From contig JAFGYE010000015.1 of NCBI GenBank assembly GCA_016936255.1, positions 1 to 60,259 of the forward strand: a stretch of 60,259 bases of DNA. Direction: 5' to 3'. Position numbers and translations under genes: made by a program. The notes beneath the pieces are model-generated. The model worked only from the letters and a program-made list of their open reading frames with translations. It made no database searches and had not been told where the DNA came from. The stretch comes from Marinifilaceae bacterium (lineage in GTDB: Bacteria > Bacteroidota > Bacteroidia > Bacteroidales > Marinifilaceae). Of the stretch, positions 18,127-27,205 are shown piece after piece (positions within the stretch are counted from its first letter, which is position 1; every line of letters starts with the position of its first letter).

Positions 18127-19608
18127 CTATAAATTCTTTTGCAATTCTTTGTTCCAGCGATTATATGCCTTCAACATTTCTTCACGAAGGTTTTCGTCAG
18201 GCTTGATAGTACTGATTTTTTCCAATCCTGCAAATGCTTCTTCCAGCGAAGAATAAATGCCCGCACCAAATCCGGCTCCTCTTGCGGCTCCCAACGAACC
18301 ATCAGTATCATACAATTCAATGGTTGCACCCGATACGGTCGCTAAAGTTTCCCGAAACAAGGGACTTAAAAACATGTTTGCATGTCCGGCACGAATTACA
18401 TTTGGCTGTACGCCGATTTCCTTCATTACTTCCATTCCATAATAGAATGAAAATGCAATTCCTTCCTGCGCAGCTCTGTAAATGTGAGCATCGGTATGTC
18501 GGTTCAAGTTCAGATTCAAAATTTGAGCACCTATTTCAAGATTCTTCAAAACACGCTCCGCACCGTTACCAAACGGCAGAATTGTTATGCCATCCGATCC
18601 AACAGGAATTTCCATGGCCTTTTCGTTCATTTCAGCATAGGACAATCCTTTCGCCACATTATGATTTAACCATGAATTCATAATTCCGGTTCCATTAATG
18701 CACAGCAAAATTCCAAGACGATTGTTTTCTTTGGTATGGTTTACATGAGCAAATGAATTTACTCTTGAATAAGGATCAAACTTCACCTCGTCGCTAACAC
18801 CATAAACCACACCCGAAGTTCCTGCTGTAGTTGCTACTTCTCCTGGTTTTAACACATTCAGGGACAATGCATTATTTGGCTGATCTCCTGCGCGATAAGA
18901 AACCACGGCATTCTTTGAGAAACCTAATTCTTTGGCTATTTCCGGAAGCACTTGTCCCTGATTTGAAAAAGTATCAACAATCTTTGGCAATACATCTGCC
19001 GATAGATCATAGGCCTTCAGCACATCTTCCGAAACTGAATTATTTTTAAAATCCCAGAAGATTCCTTCCGACAAACCTGAAACAGTGGTGCAGGTTTCTC
19101 CGGTTAACTGCATCGCAATAAAATCTCCGGGCAACATTATTTTGTGAATTTTCGCAAATGTTTCAGGCTCATTCTCTTTTACCCAAGCCAATTTACTTGC
19201 TGTAAAATTCCCCGGCGAATTCAGCAGGTGCGACAAACACTTGTCTTTTCCAATACTGGCAAAAGACTTATCGCCAATTTCAACAGCTCTGCTATCGCAC
19301 CAAATAATTGAAGAACGAACTGGCTTCAAACCTTTATCAACACAAACCAAACCATGCATCTGATAAGAAATACCAATGGCTTTAACCATTTCTTTATCCA
19401 CATTAGCAGTCTGCATTACACTTTTAATGGCCAGCTTTAAATTACTCCACCACATTATAGGATCTTGCTCGGCCCAACCTATTTCATGTGCCGTAATTTG
19501 CATTTCCTTTTTTGGGAAAAAATCAGCAGCCAAACATTTGCTGCTCTCAGCATCCAATAAAGATGCTTTAACTGATGAACTTCCTATATCTAAACCTAAT
19601 AAATACAT
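18127..19608 (-). CDS. xylB: Xylulokinase (FGGY family)
   Basis: Phosphorylates D-xylulose to xylulose 5-phosphate, which enters the pentose phosphate pathway. The 493-residue protein opens with the ATPase motif LLGLDIGSSSVKASLLD, has QMHGLVCVD and SSIIWCDSRA typical of xylulokinases, PGDFIAMQLTG, and the second-domain segment AGDQPNNALSLNVL with the phosphate-binding TTAGTSGVVYG. It is the first structural gene of the operon, preceded by a TAnnTTTG box and the AACAGAACAGG motif also found before the regulator. Confidence 0.94.
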   Translation of the reverse strand: MYLLGLDIGSSSVKASLLDAESSKCLAADFFPKKEMQITAHEIGWAEQDPIMWWSNLKLAIKSVMQTANVDKEMVKAIGISYQMHGLVCVDKGLKPVRSSIIWCDSRAVEIGDKSFASIGKDKCLSHLLNSPGNFTASKLAWVKENEPETFAKIHKIMLPGDFIAMQLTGETCTTVSGLSEGIFWDFKNNSVSEDVLKAYDLSADVLPKIVDTFSNQGQVLPEIAKELGFSKNAVVSYRAGDQPNNALSLNVLKPGEVATTAGTSGVVYGVSDEVKFDPYSRVNSFAHVNHTKENNRLGILLCINGTGIMNSWLNHNVAKGLSYAEMNEKAMEIPVGSDGITILPFGNGAERVLKNLEIGAQILNLNLNRHTDAHIYRAAQEGIAFSFYYGMEVMKEIGVQPNVIRAGHANMFLSPLFRETLATVSGATIELYDTDGSLGAARGAGFGAGIYSSLEEAFAGLEKISTIKPDENLREEMLKAYNRWNKELQKNL

Positions 19609-19633
19609 TTTCTATTCTTTAAATCCATTCTGC

Positions 19634-19658
19634 CCTGTTCTGTTCTGATGCAAATTTA
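19634..19658 (-). promoter_or_regulatory. xylB promoter -7 box and putative regulator operator
   Basis: Read on the minus strand, a Bacteroidota-type -7 box TAAATTTG (19658-19651) is followed six bases later by AACAGAACAGG (19644-19634), a tandem AACAG. The same box-plus-motif with identical spacing occurs before the regulator gene. The motif would sit at or just after the transcription start, a good place for repression. Binding is inferred, not shown. Confidence 0.65.
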
Positions 19659-19695
19659 GAAATGTTTTTTAAATAAAAAAACATCTTTCAAAAAA

Positions 19696-20691
19696 CTATA
19701 AAGATTTTCTCATTACGAGCTGAGTAGGAACACAATAATAAACTCTTTCGGAGGTAGTTACAAACTCTGCAACTTTCCTGCCCATCAAATTAAAATCTGT
19801 TGATATTACAGTAATTCCTTTGTCGATATACTTTTTCATTGGTGTTTCATTAAAGGAAATAAGCCCAATATCCCGGCCAAATTCAAGATTTTTGTCTCGG
19901 GCTTTATCCAGGATTTTAACCATTGCCCGATCGCTTACAGAAAGATATGCAGCACCTTTTTTCACTTCAATGGAATCTGCATCGGTATAAATGGAATGTT
20001 TTATCTTGTTTTGTTTACAAAAACGTAGAAAAAACTCAACGGTGTCGTAGGGATGATAAGTATAATCCGGGTAAATCATACAGAACTCTTTGTATTTCCT
20101 GATCTCCCCCAAACCAGATTGCAGGGAAGCAAGAACAGACTCCCCAAAATCCTGAAAGATCTGAGAATGTTGGTCATCCGCATTAATATTCCAGTCAATT
20201 ATCATTACATTTTTTGGATCCAACTGCTTTAAACAAGCTGCCACTTTGGGATGATCAAAATTCATGATAATGTATTTGCTGTACTTGCCAACACTCTCTC
20301 GAACTTGAGACTGAAACACATCAATATTGTAATGATGAAAATGCAGATCCACAATTACATTATCTGCTAATTTTTTTCTAAAACTATCGTATAAAACCTC
20401 CTTGTAAGCTTTGAAAGTATCCAAAAACAAAAACACTCTGGTGATCTCACCTGAAACAAAATATCCTTTATTGGGAACAGATTCAATCACATTCCTTTTC
20501 TTTAATTCTAAATACGCTTTAAATACCGTATCCCGGGATAAAGAACACTCCCTGCACATCTCGTTTACTGAAGGTAACACATCTCCAGGTACGAATATTT
20601 TTTGACTGATCGCATCCTGAAAGGCTTGAATTAATTGTTGAAATTTCGGTATTGGAGAGTTACTATCCGGAGTAAATTGGAATGCCTTCAT
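19696..20691 (-). CDS. GntR-family transcriptional regulator with sugar-binding-like domain (xylose regulator)
   Basis: Residues about 1-85 are a GntR-type winged helix (IPKFQQLIQAFQDAISQKIFVPGDVLPSVNEMCRECSLSRDTVFKAYLELKKRNVIES). Residues about 88-331 resemble a LacI-type periplasmic-binding-protein-like effector domain, a combination common among Bacteroidota sugar regulators. It lies 87 bases upstream of xylB on the same strand and so most likely senses xylose or xylulose and controls the xyl operon and itself. Both promoters carry the same AACAGAACAGG motif. It is not the AraC-type XylR of E. coli, so I leave the symbol blank. Confidence 0.85.
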   Translation of the reverse strand: MKAFQFTPDSNSPIPKFQQLIQAFQDAISQKIFVPGDVLPSVNEMCRECSLSRDTVFKAYLELKKRNVIESVPNKGYFVSGEITRVFLFLDTFKAYKEVLYDSFRKKLADNVIVDLHFHHYNIDVFQSQVRESVGKYSKYIIMNFDHPKVAACLKQLDPKNVMIIDWNINADDQHSQIFQDFGESVLASLQSGLGEIRKYKEFCMIYPDYTYHPYDTVEFFLRFCKQNKIKHSIYTDADSIEVKKGAAYLSVSDRAMVKILDKARDKNLEFGRDIGLISFNETPMKKYIDKGITVISTDFNLMGRKVAEFVTTSERVYYCVPTQLVMRKSL

Positions 20692-20713
20692 AAGCGTTAT
20701 TTGTTACAAGTGT

Positions 20714-20738
20714 CCTGTTCTGTTATGGCTCAAATGTA
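20714..20738 (-). promoter_or_regulatory. Regulator promoter -7 box and putative operator
   Basis: On the minus strand, TACATTTG (20738-20731) is followed after six bases by AACAGAACAGG (20724-20714), 23 bases before the regulator's start. This is the same architecture as at xylB and suggests autoregulation. Confidence 0.65.
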
Positions 20739-20818
20739 TAAATAAATTTTTAATCGGTAAAAACTGAGCTTTTTATTTAGTAAATTGATATTTCTAATTC
20801 GATCAAATTTATTTGTCA

Positions 20819-22264
20819 ATGAAAATACTACTTACAGGAGCCAACGGTTACATAGGGAAACGATTACTACCCGTTCTACTGGAACAAGGGCATACTGTAG
20901 TTTGTTGTGTACGTAACAAAGAACGCTTCTCACCACAAGAAATTGATCATCCCAATTTGGAAGTCTTCGAAGCCGATTTATTGGATTTACAATCTTTAAG
21001 CAAACTACCAGTGGATATTGAGGTAAGTTATTATTTAATTCACTCTATGCTTCACAGTACAGATGGGTTTGAAGAATTGGAGCAAATATGTGCCCGAAAC
21101 TTTGTACAATACCTCGACAAAACACAAAACCGGCAAATTATCTATTTGAGTGGAATTGCCAATGTAGAAGTGCTTTCGAAACACCTGGAATCAAGGAAAC
21201 AAGTAGAAGAGATCCTGAAAAAAAGCAGAAGTTACCATACCATTTTGCGTGCTGGAATTATTGTAGGCTCTGGAAGTGCGTCATTCGAGATTATTCGGGA
21301 TTTGGTTGAAAAACTTGCCATTATGATAGCACCCAGATGGTTACTCACAAAATGTCAACCCATTGCAATCCGAAACGTTATTGATTTCTTAACCAAAGTT
21401 GTCTGTCACGAAGATTGCCTTAACCAAACTTTTGACATTGGCGGACCCGAGGTGTTGAGCTATAAAGAAATGCTGCAGCAATATGCCGAAGTTAGAAAGC
21501 TACCAAGAATCATTACCACCCTTCCGGTAATGACTCCGCGCCTATCTTCTTATTGGCTGTATTTTATCACTTCAACTTCTTATAATCTGGCCTTAAACCT
21601 AGTCGACAGCATGAAAATTGAAGTGATTTGCCGTCCGAATAATTTGGCCTCAATACTGAAAATTAATTTAATGCCTTACAAAGAGGCCATAGAGCGGGCA
21701 ACCGGAAAAATAAAACAGCAAATGGTCATCTCTTCATGGACAGATGCTTTGAGCAGCGGTATTCTGCCCAATGAAAAAATGAAGTATGTTGAACCTCCTG
21801 ATTTTGGATGTTATACCGATAATAAACGTTATAAATTTACCAATAATCCGGAACAGGTAATTGAGAATGTTTGGGCTTTAGGCGGCGACAGAGGTTGGTA
21901 TTACGGAAATTGGCTTTGGCATTTACGTGGCGTGCTCGACAAACTTTTTGGTGGTGTTGGTTTGAACAGAGGGCGCAGACATCCGACTGAAATAGAAATG
22001 GGAGATTCTCTTGACTTTTGGCGGGTACTTCTTGCCGATAAAGAAGGCGGAAGACTATTGTTGTATGCCGAAATGGTTTTACCGGGTGAAGCCTGGCTCG
22101 AATTCACAATTCACAGTAAAAACAATGAAAATTTCATCTCTCAAAAAGCTACATTTCGCCCCAAAGGAATTATGGGACGATTGTATTGGATTTTAAGTTA
22201 TCCATTTCATCTTTTTATTTTTAGGGGAATGGTAAAGGGGATTATTAATTACCAAAAGAAATAA
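20819..22264 (+). CDS. NAD(P)-binding SDR protein with C-terminal DUF2867
   Basis: Starting at the ATG at 20819 (a TTG lies six bases upstream), the protein has an N-terminal Rossmann fold with the dinucleotide motif TGANGYIG (residues 6-13) and an extended-SDR course to about 290 (LSGIANVE, LRAGIIVGSGSASFEIIRDLV). The last 150 residues or so (GDRGWYYGNWLWHLRGVLDKLFGGVGLNRGRR and FRPKGIMGRLYW) look like the DUF2867 domain often fused to such reductases. Members are predicted nucleoside-diphosphate-sugar epimerase or oxidoreductase proteins of unknown substrate. It is transcribed away from the xylose regulator. Confidence 0.8.
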   Translation: MKILLTGANGYIGKRLLPVLLEQGHTVVCCVRNKERFSPQEIDHPNLEVFEADLLDLQSLSKLPVDIEVSYYLIHSMLHSTDGFEELEQICARNFVQYLDKTQNRQIIYLSGIANVEVLSKHLESRKQVEEILKKSRSYHTILRAGIIVGSGSASFEIIRDLVEKLAIMIAPRWLLTKCQPIAIRNVIDFLTKVVCHEDCLNQTFDIGGPEVLSYKEMLQQYAEVRKLPRIITTLPVMTPRLSSYWLYFITSTSYNLALNLVDSMKIEVICRPNNLASILKINLMPYKEAIERATGKIKQQMVISSWTDALSSGILPNEKMKYVEPPDFGCYTDNKRYKFTNNPEQVIENVWALGGDRGWYYGNWLWHLRGVLDKLFGGVGLNRGRRHPTEIEMGDSLDFWRVLLADKEGGRLLLYAEMVLPGEAWLEFTIHSKNNENFISQKATFRPKGIMGRLYWILSYPFHLFIFRGMVKGIINYQKK

Positions 22265-22398
22265 CTCATAAAGAATATCACATGAAAAAAAATAACTGGG
22301 ATTGGGATTATCTTTTTCAAATCTCACGCCCATGAAAACAGTCTCCTCTTTGTTTTTAATCATTTAAGTAAACAACAATCTTTCAGTTTAACACACAC

Positions 22399-22830
22399 AT
22401 GAATAATCCAATTGTAGAATTTCACAATCCATTTAGCATTGCATCGGAAAAATTGAAGTATTCCATCGTTTGTTCTCAATATCAAAATAATTGGGTGTTT
22501 GTTCGTCATCGCTTGCGGGAAACCTGGGAATTGCCTGCCGGACATATCGAAAAAGATGAATCGGCCTTAATGGCTGCCCGCAGAGAATTGTATGAGGAAA
22601 CAGGTGCAACTCATTTTAGCTTACGTACAGTTTGCGATTATTCCTGCGAATGGCAGGGAGAAATCAAATATGGTAGAATCTTCTTTGCTATTATACAACA
22701 ATTAGGTAAATTACCCGAAATGGAAATTGCTGAAATCAAACTTTTCAGAAATTTACCCAAAGAACTGACCTATCCTGATATTCAAAACTTAGTTTTTGAG
22801 AAAGTAAAAGAGTTTTCGAATAAGATCTAG
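22399..22830 (+). CDS. Nudix hydrolase
   Basis: A compact 143-residue Nudix-fold enzyme. The 23-residue Nudix box at residues 48-70 is perfect: Gly48, Glu54, then RELYEETGA, with the REUxEE metal site intact. Members cleave nucleoside diphosphates linked to another moiety. The N-terminus (NPIVEFHNPF) and the conserved aromatic residues do not identify the substrate. A small ASCH-domain gene follows 52 bases downstream, perhaps in the same transcript. Confidence 0.9.
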   Translation: MNNPIVEFHNPFSIASEKLKYSIVCSQYQNNWVFVRHRLRETWELPAGHIEKDESALMAARRELYEETGATHFSLRTVCDYSCEWQGEIKYGRIFFAIIQQLGKLPEMEIAEIKLFRNLPKELTYPDIQNLVFEKVKEFSNKI

Positions 22831-22882
22831 ATACTTTCATTAAACAATTATTTGATTTACAGAAACTACAATAGTAAAAGCC

Positions 22883-23194
22883 ATGTCTCAAATTCATTTT
22901 CACGAAGATTTTTACATTCCTGTTCTTAAGGGAAGTAAAACACAAACAGCACGGTTCGATGAACCCTGTCCGGAATTAGGAGCTGGAACAGCGATTTTTG
23001 ATCATGGTAAATCAATTCCCATTGAAATAACCGCTGTTTCGTACAAGAATTTTGAAGAAATGAGTTTGGAAGAGGTTCACAAAGATGGGTTCAAATCGAA
23101 AGATGAACTTTGGTATGCTTTACTTACCTTTTACCCTGATCTAAAAAAAACAGACTTGCTTCTACTGATTGAATTTCAATCTGTACAAGAATAA
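22883..23194 (+). CDS. ASCH-domain protein
   Basis: A 103-residue protein matching the small ASCH (PUA-like beta-barrel) fold. The signature KGSKTQTARFDEP near the N-terminus corresponds to the family's GxKTxTxR motif, and a beta-strand with an acidic helix follows (EMSLEEVHKDGF). Known ASCH proteins bind RNA or hydrolyse N4-acetylcytidine, but which applies here cannot be told. It lies just after the Nudix gene and its stop is seven bases from the stop of the convergent lactonase gene. Confidence 0.75.
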   Translation: MSQIHFHEDFYIPVLKGSKTQTARFDEPCPELGAGTAIFDHGKSIPIEITAVSYKNFEEMSLEEVHKDGFKSKDELWYALLTFYPDLKKTDLLLLIEFQSVQE

Positions 23195-23201
23195 CCCAAT
23201 C

Positions 23202-24329
23202 CTACTTTTCAAAAAGAATGCAAACCGGACTGGGCGCTTTTATTTCATCGATGAAAGTTAGCATGCCGGTTACAGAATCTCTTTTAAAACTCACAATATT
23301 GTTGGTGTTTTTGTTGGCAACCAGCAAAAATTTATCGTCGGGCGATAAACTGAAATTACGGGGATGATCGCCTCGTGTTGATTCATGTCCAACCAATTTC
23401 AAAGCTCCGTTTTCCTGTACTTCGAAAATAACAATGCTGTTGTGCCCCCGGTTCGATCCGTATAAAAATTTACCGTCCTTTGAAATATGTATATCGGCAG
23501 TATTGCTTACTCCCTCAAAGTTGGCCGGCAAAGTACTGACATTCGAAATCATACTAATTTCTTGACTATCTGAAATTGAAAAACCAGTAATTGTATTGTC
23601 AAGCTCATTAATCACATAAAATATTTTTCCGTTGGGGTGAAAAGCCAAATGCCTTGGTCCTGCCCCGTCAACCAAAGAAACTTTTGCCTGATTTGCCGGC
23701 ACAAATTGATTGCTGGCAGAATCGATGCTCGAAATCCACAATTCGTTGGTTCCCAAATCGACCGCAATGATATGATTGGAATTGGGTTGAAACCAAACAC
23801 TATGCGCATGTGGCTGATCCTGACGATTTGCAAGCGTTCCGGAACCTGTGTGTTGCTGCACACTCAATAGATCAGACAATTCTCCGTTCTCATCAACTTT
23901 TAAGTATCCAATATTACCTCCTGTGTAGTTCGCCGCTAATACAATTCCTGCATCATTTGCCGTAACAAAACAGGGATGCGCTCCCCCACTTGATTTTCTA
24001 CCAATCAACTTCAACGAGTCTTTAACCTGATAGGATTCAACGGTTCCCATATTATTATCCAGACTGATCTCGTTAATTGCCAAAAGAGTTCTTTGATTGT
24101 TGGCAAAAGTCAAAAAAGAAGGATTGGCTGTTTCAGCAACCAAACCAATCATTTTTAAATGACCATCTGCTTCCATTTTCAACTTGTAAATTCCTTTGGA
24201 ATCACCATCGGTGTAGGTTCCCAGAAAGAAGGAGTATGTATTTTGATTCACAGAAGATTTGGATTTAGAGTTTTGACAAGCTGCAATCATCAAAATTGAA
24301 GCAATTAGTATAATATTTCGTTTGATCAT
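23202..24329 (-). CDS. Lactonase-family seven-bladed beta-propeller lipoprotein
   Basis: The lipoprotein signal has lipobox MIAAC (Cys18). The rest has repeating blades, as in 6-phosphogluconolactonase-type (YbhE/Pgl, lactonase family) propellers: FLGTYTDGDSKGIYKL, AHPCFVTANDAGIVLAANYTGGN, QDQPHAHSVWFQPNSNHIIAVDLG, GAGPRHLAFHPNGKIFYVINELDNT, RGDHPRNFSLSPDDKFLLVANKNT. The cytoplasmic enzyme hydrolyses 6-phosphogluconolactone. The lipidated, exported forms common in Bacteroidota probably act on another lactone, so the pathway assignment is open. Confidence 0.85.
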   Translation of the reverse strand: MIKRNIILIASILMIAACQNSKSKSSVNQNTYSFFLGTYTDGDSKGIYKLKMEADGHLKMIGLVAETANPSFLTFANNQRTLLAINEISLDNNMGTVESYQVKDSLKLIGRKSSGGAHPCFVTANDAGIVLAANYTGGNIGYLKVDENGELSDLLSVQQHTGSGTLANRQDQPHAHSVWFQPNSNHIIAVDLGTNELWISSIDSASNQFVPANQAKVSLVDGAGPRHLAFHPNGKIFYVINELDNTITGFSISDSQEISMISNVSTLPANFEGVSNTADIHISKDGKFLYGSNRGHNSIVIFEVQENGALKLVGHESTRGDHPRNFSLSPDDKFLLVANKNTNNIVSFKRDSVTGMLTFIDEIKAPSPVCILFEK

Positions 24330-24442
24330 GAATGTGATTTTTTAGAGGCTTAAAGATAAGGAAATATCGTAATTAGAGAGAAAAATGGAAGAAAGAAACA
24401 TTTGGTTTTTTTGTTGAAGCCATTTCAGAGGTTCGAAATATT

Positions 24443-27058
24443 TTAAATCACTACAATCTTCTTCTTCACCATTCTATCCAAAAAATGAATGACTAAAAAA
24501 TAGATTCCAGCCGTTAAACTACTCAAATCCATATCTGTTCGGTTGCCCGACTCTTGGTACCGAGAAAGCTTCCGCCCCTCTGAATCGTAGATATCCACTT
24601 GAAACTCTGTTACCGTATCGTCTTCAATCACAATCGTGAATTCTCCCTTATTGGGATTGGGAAAAACTTTCACTGCGCCCAAATCTTCTTCTCCCGGCTC
24701 TTCGGGTGTTGGGTCGGGATCAGGATCGGTACCCGGATTGGGATCTGCGGCAAGAGTATCACGTACCAAGATTGTATGATTTCCACCTGGCAAATCAACT
24801 GTAAGCTGAAGAATTCCATCCGAATTTGAATCTCCTGACCGCTCTAAAACATCATCTACAAAAACCCCAAAAGATGTTTTACTTTTCAAATCGAGAGCAA
24901 ATATTTTAATGGCCCGATTACCAGCAATGTCTTGAACAGAATAAGACACTGATACCGTATCTCCCTGCGCCTGGAACAAATACAAATGATTCTCCCAGTC
25001 AACGCCAATGGTACTTTCGTTAGAATAAAGTTTTCCACCTGCAACTGCCTGATTTAAATTGTCACCAATCTTAATCGTATGCAAAAAAACGGTATTTTCC
25101 TTCACGACAATTGGTTCCACTTCAATTCGCCAGAATCCAGGGTGTTCGTCACCCAAATCCACACTTCGGTTTGGCGGATAATTGGTTCCATCCACCCAAT
25201 ATTCATAACCGCTGCCACCTATTAAAGTTGTTGCACTAACTGCCGGCAATAAGGTTCGAACCGCAACACTCCCCTTGCCATTAGTCGTTTTGTAATCCTT
25301 CCCGTTATAAGTAATAATATGATTCGAAACCTGTGTATTCGTAACGTCTCCGCTGATATCCGGTCTGTTTACAAAGTGATTGATGTACTTGGCTTTTCGT
25401 ACTTTCGAACTGGTATTCAGCAAGTGAACATGATCCAAAATAATCACGTGATCGGGTTTGTGATAGAGCAATCGACGCTCAAATCGATCCAGTTTATTCG
25501 TCTGGTAAGAATCTGCTGCATCAGCCACCTGATAAGAAAAATCGACACCTGAAACATAACGAATCCATTTTCCTCTTCTGTGCTGAGAAGAAAAAACATC
25601 ATCTAAATTTTCCAATCTATCCGATTCTATTTGTCCTCCGTCATTGGAAACATTTCGCCCAAAGTTTTGATAATTTTCTGTTCCATCGTAAACACAAATG
25701 GAATTGTGCGCTATGGTTCGCGTGTAGTAATTATTATAATGAGAAGTGCCAAACGAATCGTAAAACCCGGCATCTAAAATCAAAGGTTTATCTTTTACAA
25801 TTGTAAATGTGTTATTATCACGGTGTTCATGATCGGCACGTTTAGCAGGAGCATTGTAAAACCATAGCATTGCCGCATCCTCGTTCCAGGAAGTACGACT
25901 CACCGATAAGCCGGATTTATCGGCCCAATAATTAAGTGGCGGCTGAGGATGCGGTACGTAAGAAGCTGTAAAATCCTTATACATCAGTTTAATAAAAACC
26001 AAGATTGTATTGTTTAGATATTGTGATTGATTGAAAACCTGAACCAGATACTGACTTCGGGCATCCTGATATTCTGCTGCATGACGATACATCGCACGAT
26101 TTGCCTGATCCAATTTTACAATGGCATCACCCAAGTGAATGCAATAATTGTTCGGACGAAAAAAATACCAATACTGATTGACCGACTCACGAATCCAAGG
26201 CTGAGTTTGATAATAGTCCCGATCTGTTCCGTACTTCATATCGTCGAAGAACTGGTATTGATTGGGTAAATTTATCATTCCGTAGGCTGCACCCCAATTC
26301 CATCCGCCATCATCATTACGAAAGTGCGCAAAAGCAGGAAGAATGCCGTTTTCCCACTTCCCAAGCAAAGTTTGATACCATGAATTAACCTGAGACAATT
26401 GCGAAGATGAAAGGCCATCGGCTCCATGCAGTGCAATAGCTGCACGCATTGTCATGATACAATTGTTTATGTTGTGACTGGTTACATAACTATTTCCTGA
26501 ACCTGTTAAAATATAGTTGCTCATAAAATACTCCAGAACCCGATAGAAGGAAACAGATAAATTTTGCCGCTGCGTTACAGGAATATAATCGTAAGTCCAA
26601 TCGAGAAGAATAGCGCCAAACTCACAATTTTCGCGAAGCAAATTCTCTTGAGTATCTCCTGAATAATTGTCGAAATTAATTCCATCGATATAAGTAATGT
26701 ATTTCTCAATAATAAATTCACACCTCGCCTGAGCCAAATTATCAGTCCCTAACTGCAGTAAAAAAGCTGTCATTTTAGATAGCATATAGGAATCACCATT
26801 CGTCCAATCATAAGTCCACTGAGCTGAATTTGAACCAGCTAAGTAGTGATCGGAATCTGTAGTCCAATTGTTATTGTAGCTATTTATAAATGTATTGTAG
26901 GTACTGCCGCTATCACCACCCGAAATATTCGACTTTAGCCAATCGAATCTTTCCTTCCCCAATTCTACTCTTGGCCTGTTCGCATTTACCTGCGAATAAA
27001 CCTGATAATAAGATTGGATAAGAAATAGAAATAATATGATTGTCCTGAAGCCCCTCAT
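24443..27058 (-). CDS. Heparinase II/III-like protein with T9SS type A sorting domain
   Basis: Domain order over 871 residues: signal peptide (1-22); alpha/alpha toroid, about 30-400 (TYDWTNGDSYMLSKMTAFLLQ, RNDDGGWNWGAAYGM); heparinase II/III-like beta-sandwich, about 400-700, with the characteristic HEHRDNNTFTIVKDKPLILD and YYTRTIAHNSICVYDG; a beta domain; an acidic Asp/Pro linker (about 772-790); and a T9SS type A C-terminal domain (VFPNPNKGEF...LTAGIYFLVI...KKKIVVI). Relatives are polysaccharide lyases on uronic-acid glycans such as heparin or alginate. It should be exported by the type IX system to the surface or medium. It stands alone on the minus strand with no SusC/D pair. Confidence 0.85.
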   Translation of the reverse strand: MRGFRTIILFLFLIQSYYQVYSQVNANRPRVELGKERFDWLKSNISGGDSGSTYNTFINSYNNNWTTDSDHYLAGSNSAQWTYDWTNGDSYMLSKMTAFLLQLGTDNLAQARCEFIIEKYITYIDGINFDNYSGDTQENLLRENCEFGAILLDWTYDYIPVTQRQNLSVSFYRVLEYFMSNYILTGSGNSYVTSHNINNCIMTMRAAIALHGADGLSSSQLSQVNSWYQTLLGKWENGILPAFAHFRNDDGGWNWGAAYGMINLPNQYQFFDDMKYGTDRDYYQTQPWIRESVNQYWYFFRPNNYCIHLGDAIVKLDQANRAMYRHAAEYQDARSQYLVQVFNQSQYLNNTILVFIKLMYKDFTASYVPHPQPPLNYWADKSGLSVSRTSWNEDAAMLWFYNAPAKRADHEHRDNNTFTIVKDKPLILDAGFYDSFGTSHYNNYYTRTIAHNSICVYDGTENYQNFGRNVSNDGGQIESDRLENLDDVFSSQHRRGKWIRYVSGVDFSYQVADAADSYQTNKLDRFERRLLYHKPDHVIILDHVHLLNTSSKVRKAKYINHFVNRPDISGDVTNTQVSNHIITYNGKDYKTTNGKGSVAVRTLLPAVSATTLIGGSGYEYWVDGTNYPPNRSVDLGDEHPGFWRIEVEPIVVKENTVFLHTIKIGDNLNQAVAGGKLYSNESTIGVDWENHLYLFQAQGDTVSVSYSVQDIAGNRAIKIFALDLKSKTSFGVFVDDVLERSGDSNSDGILQLTVDLPGGNHTILVRDTLAADPNPGTDPDPDPTPEEPGEEDLGAVKVFPNPNKGEFTIVIEDDTVTEFQVDIYDSEGRKLSRYQESGNRTDMDLSSLTAGIYFLVIHFLDRMVKKKIVVI

Positions 27059-27205
27059 TGATCCCGTCAGTTTAATACAAACATCAAATTACAAAAAATC
27101 GGGGAATCGAAATCTAAAAAAGATACATCGGAGACTTATTTAGAATCGCAAACTTTTGCATTTTATAAGCCTGATGAAAAAACAAGCTTGCAAAAACAAA
27201 TTCAA

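Noticed and set aside
15087-20691. Single polycistronic unit running from xylR through GH92 and the EEP gene
   Set aside because: A strong terminator at 14962-14987 lies between xylE and the GH92 gene, so the two groups are treated as separate.
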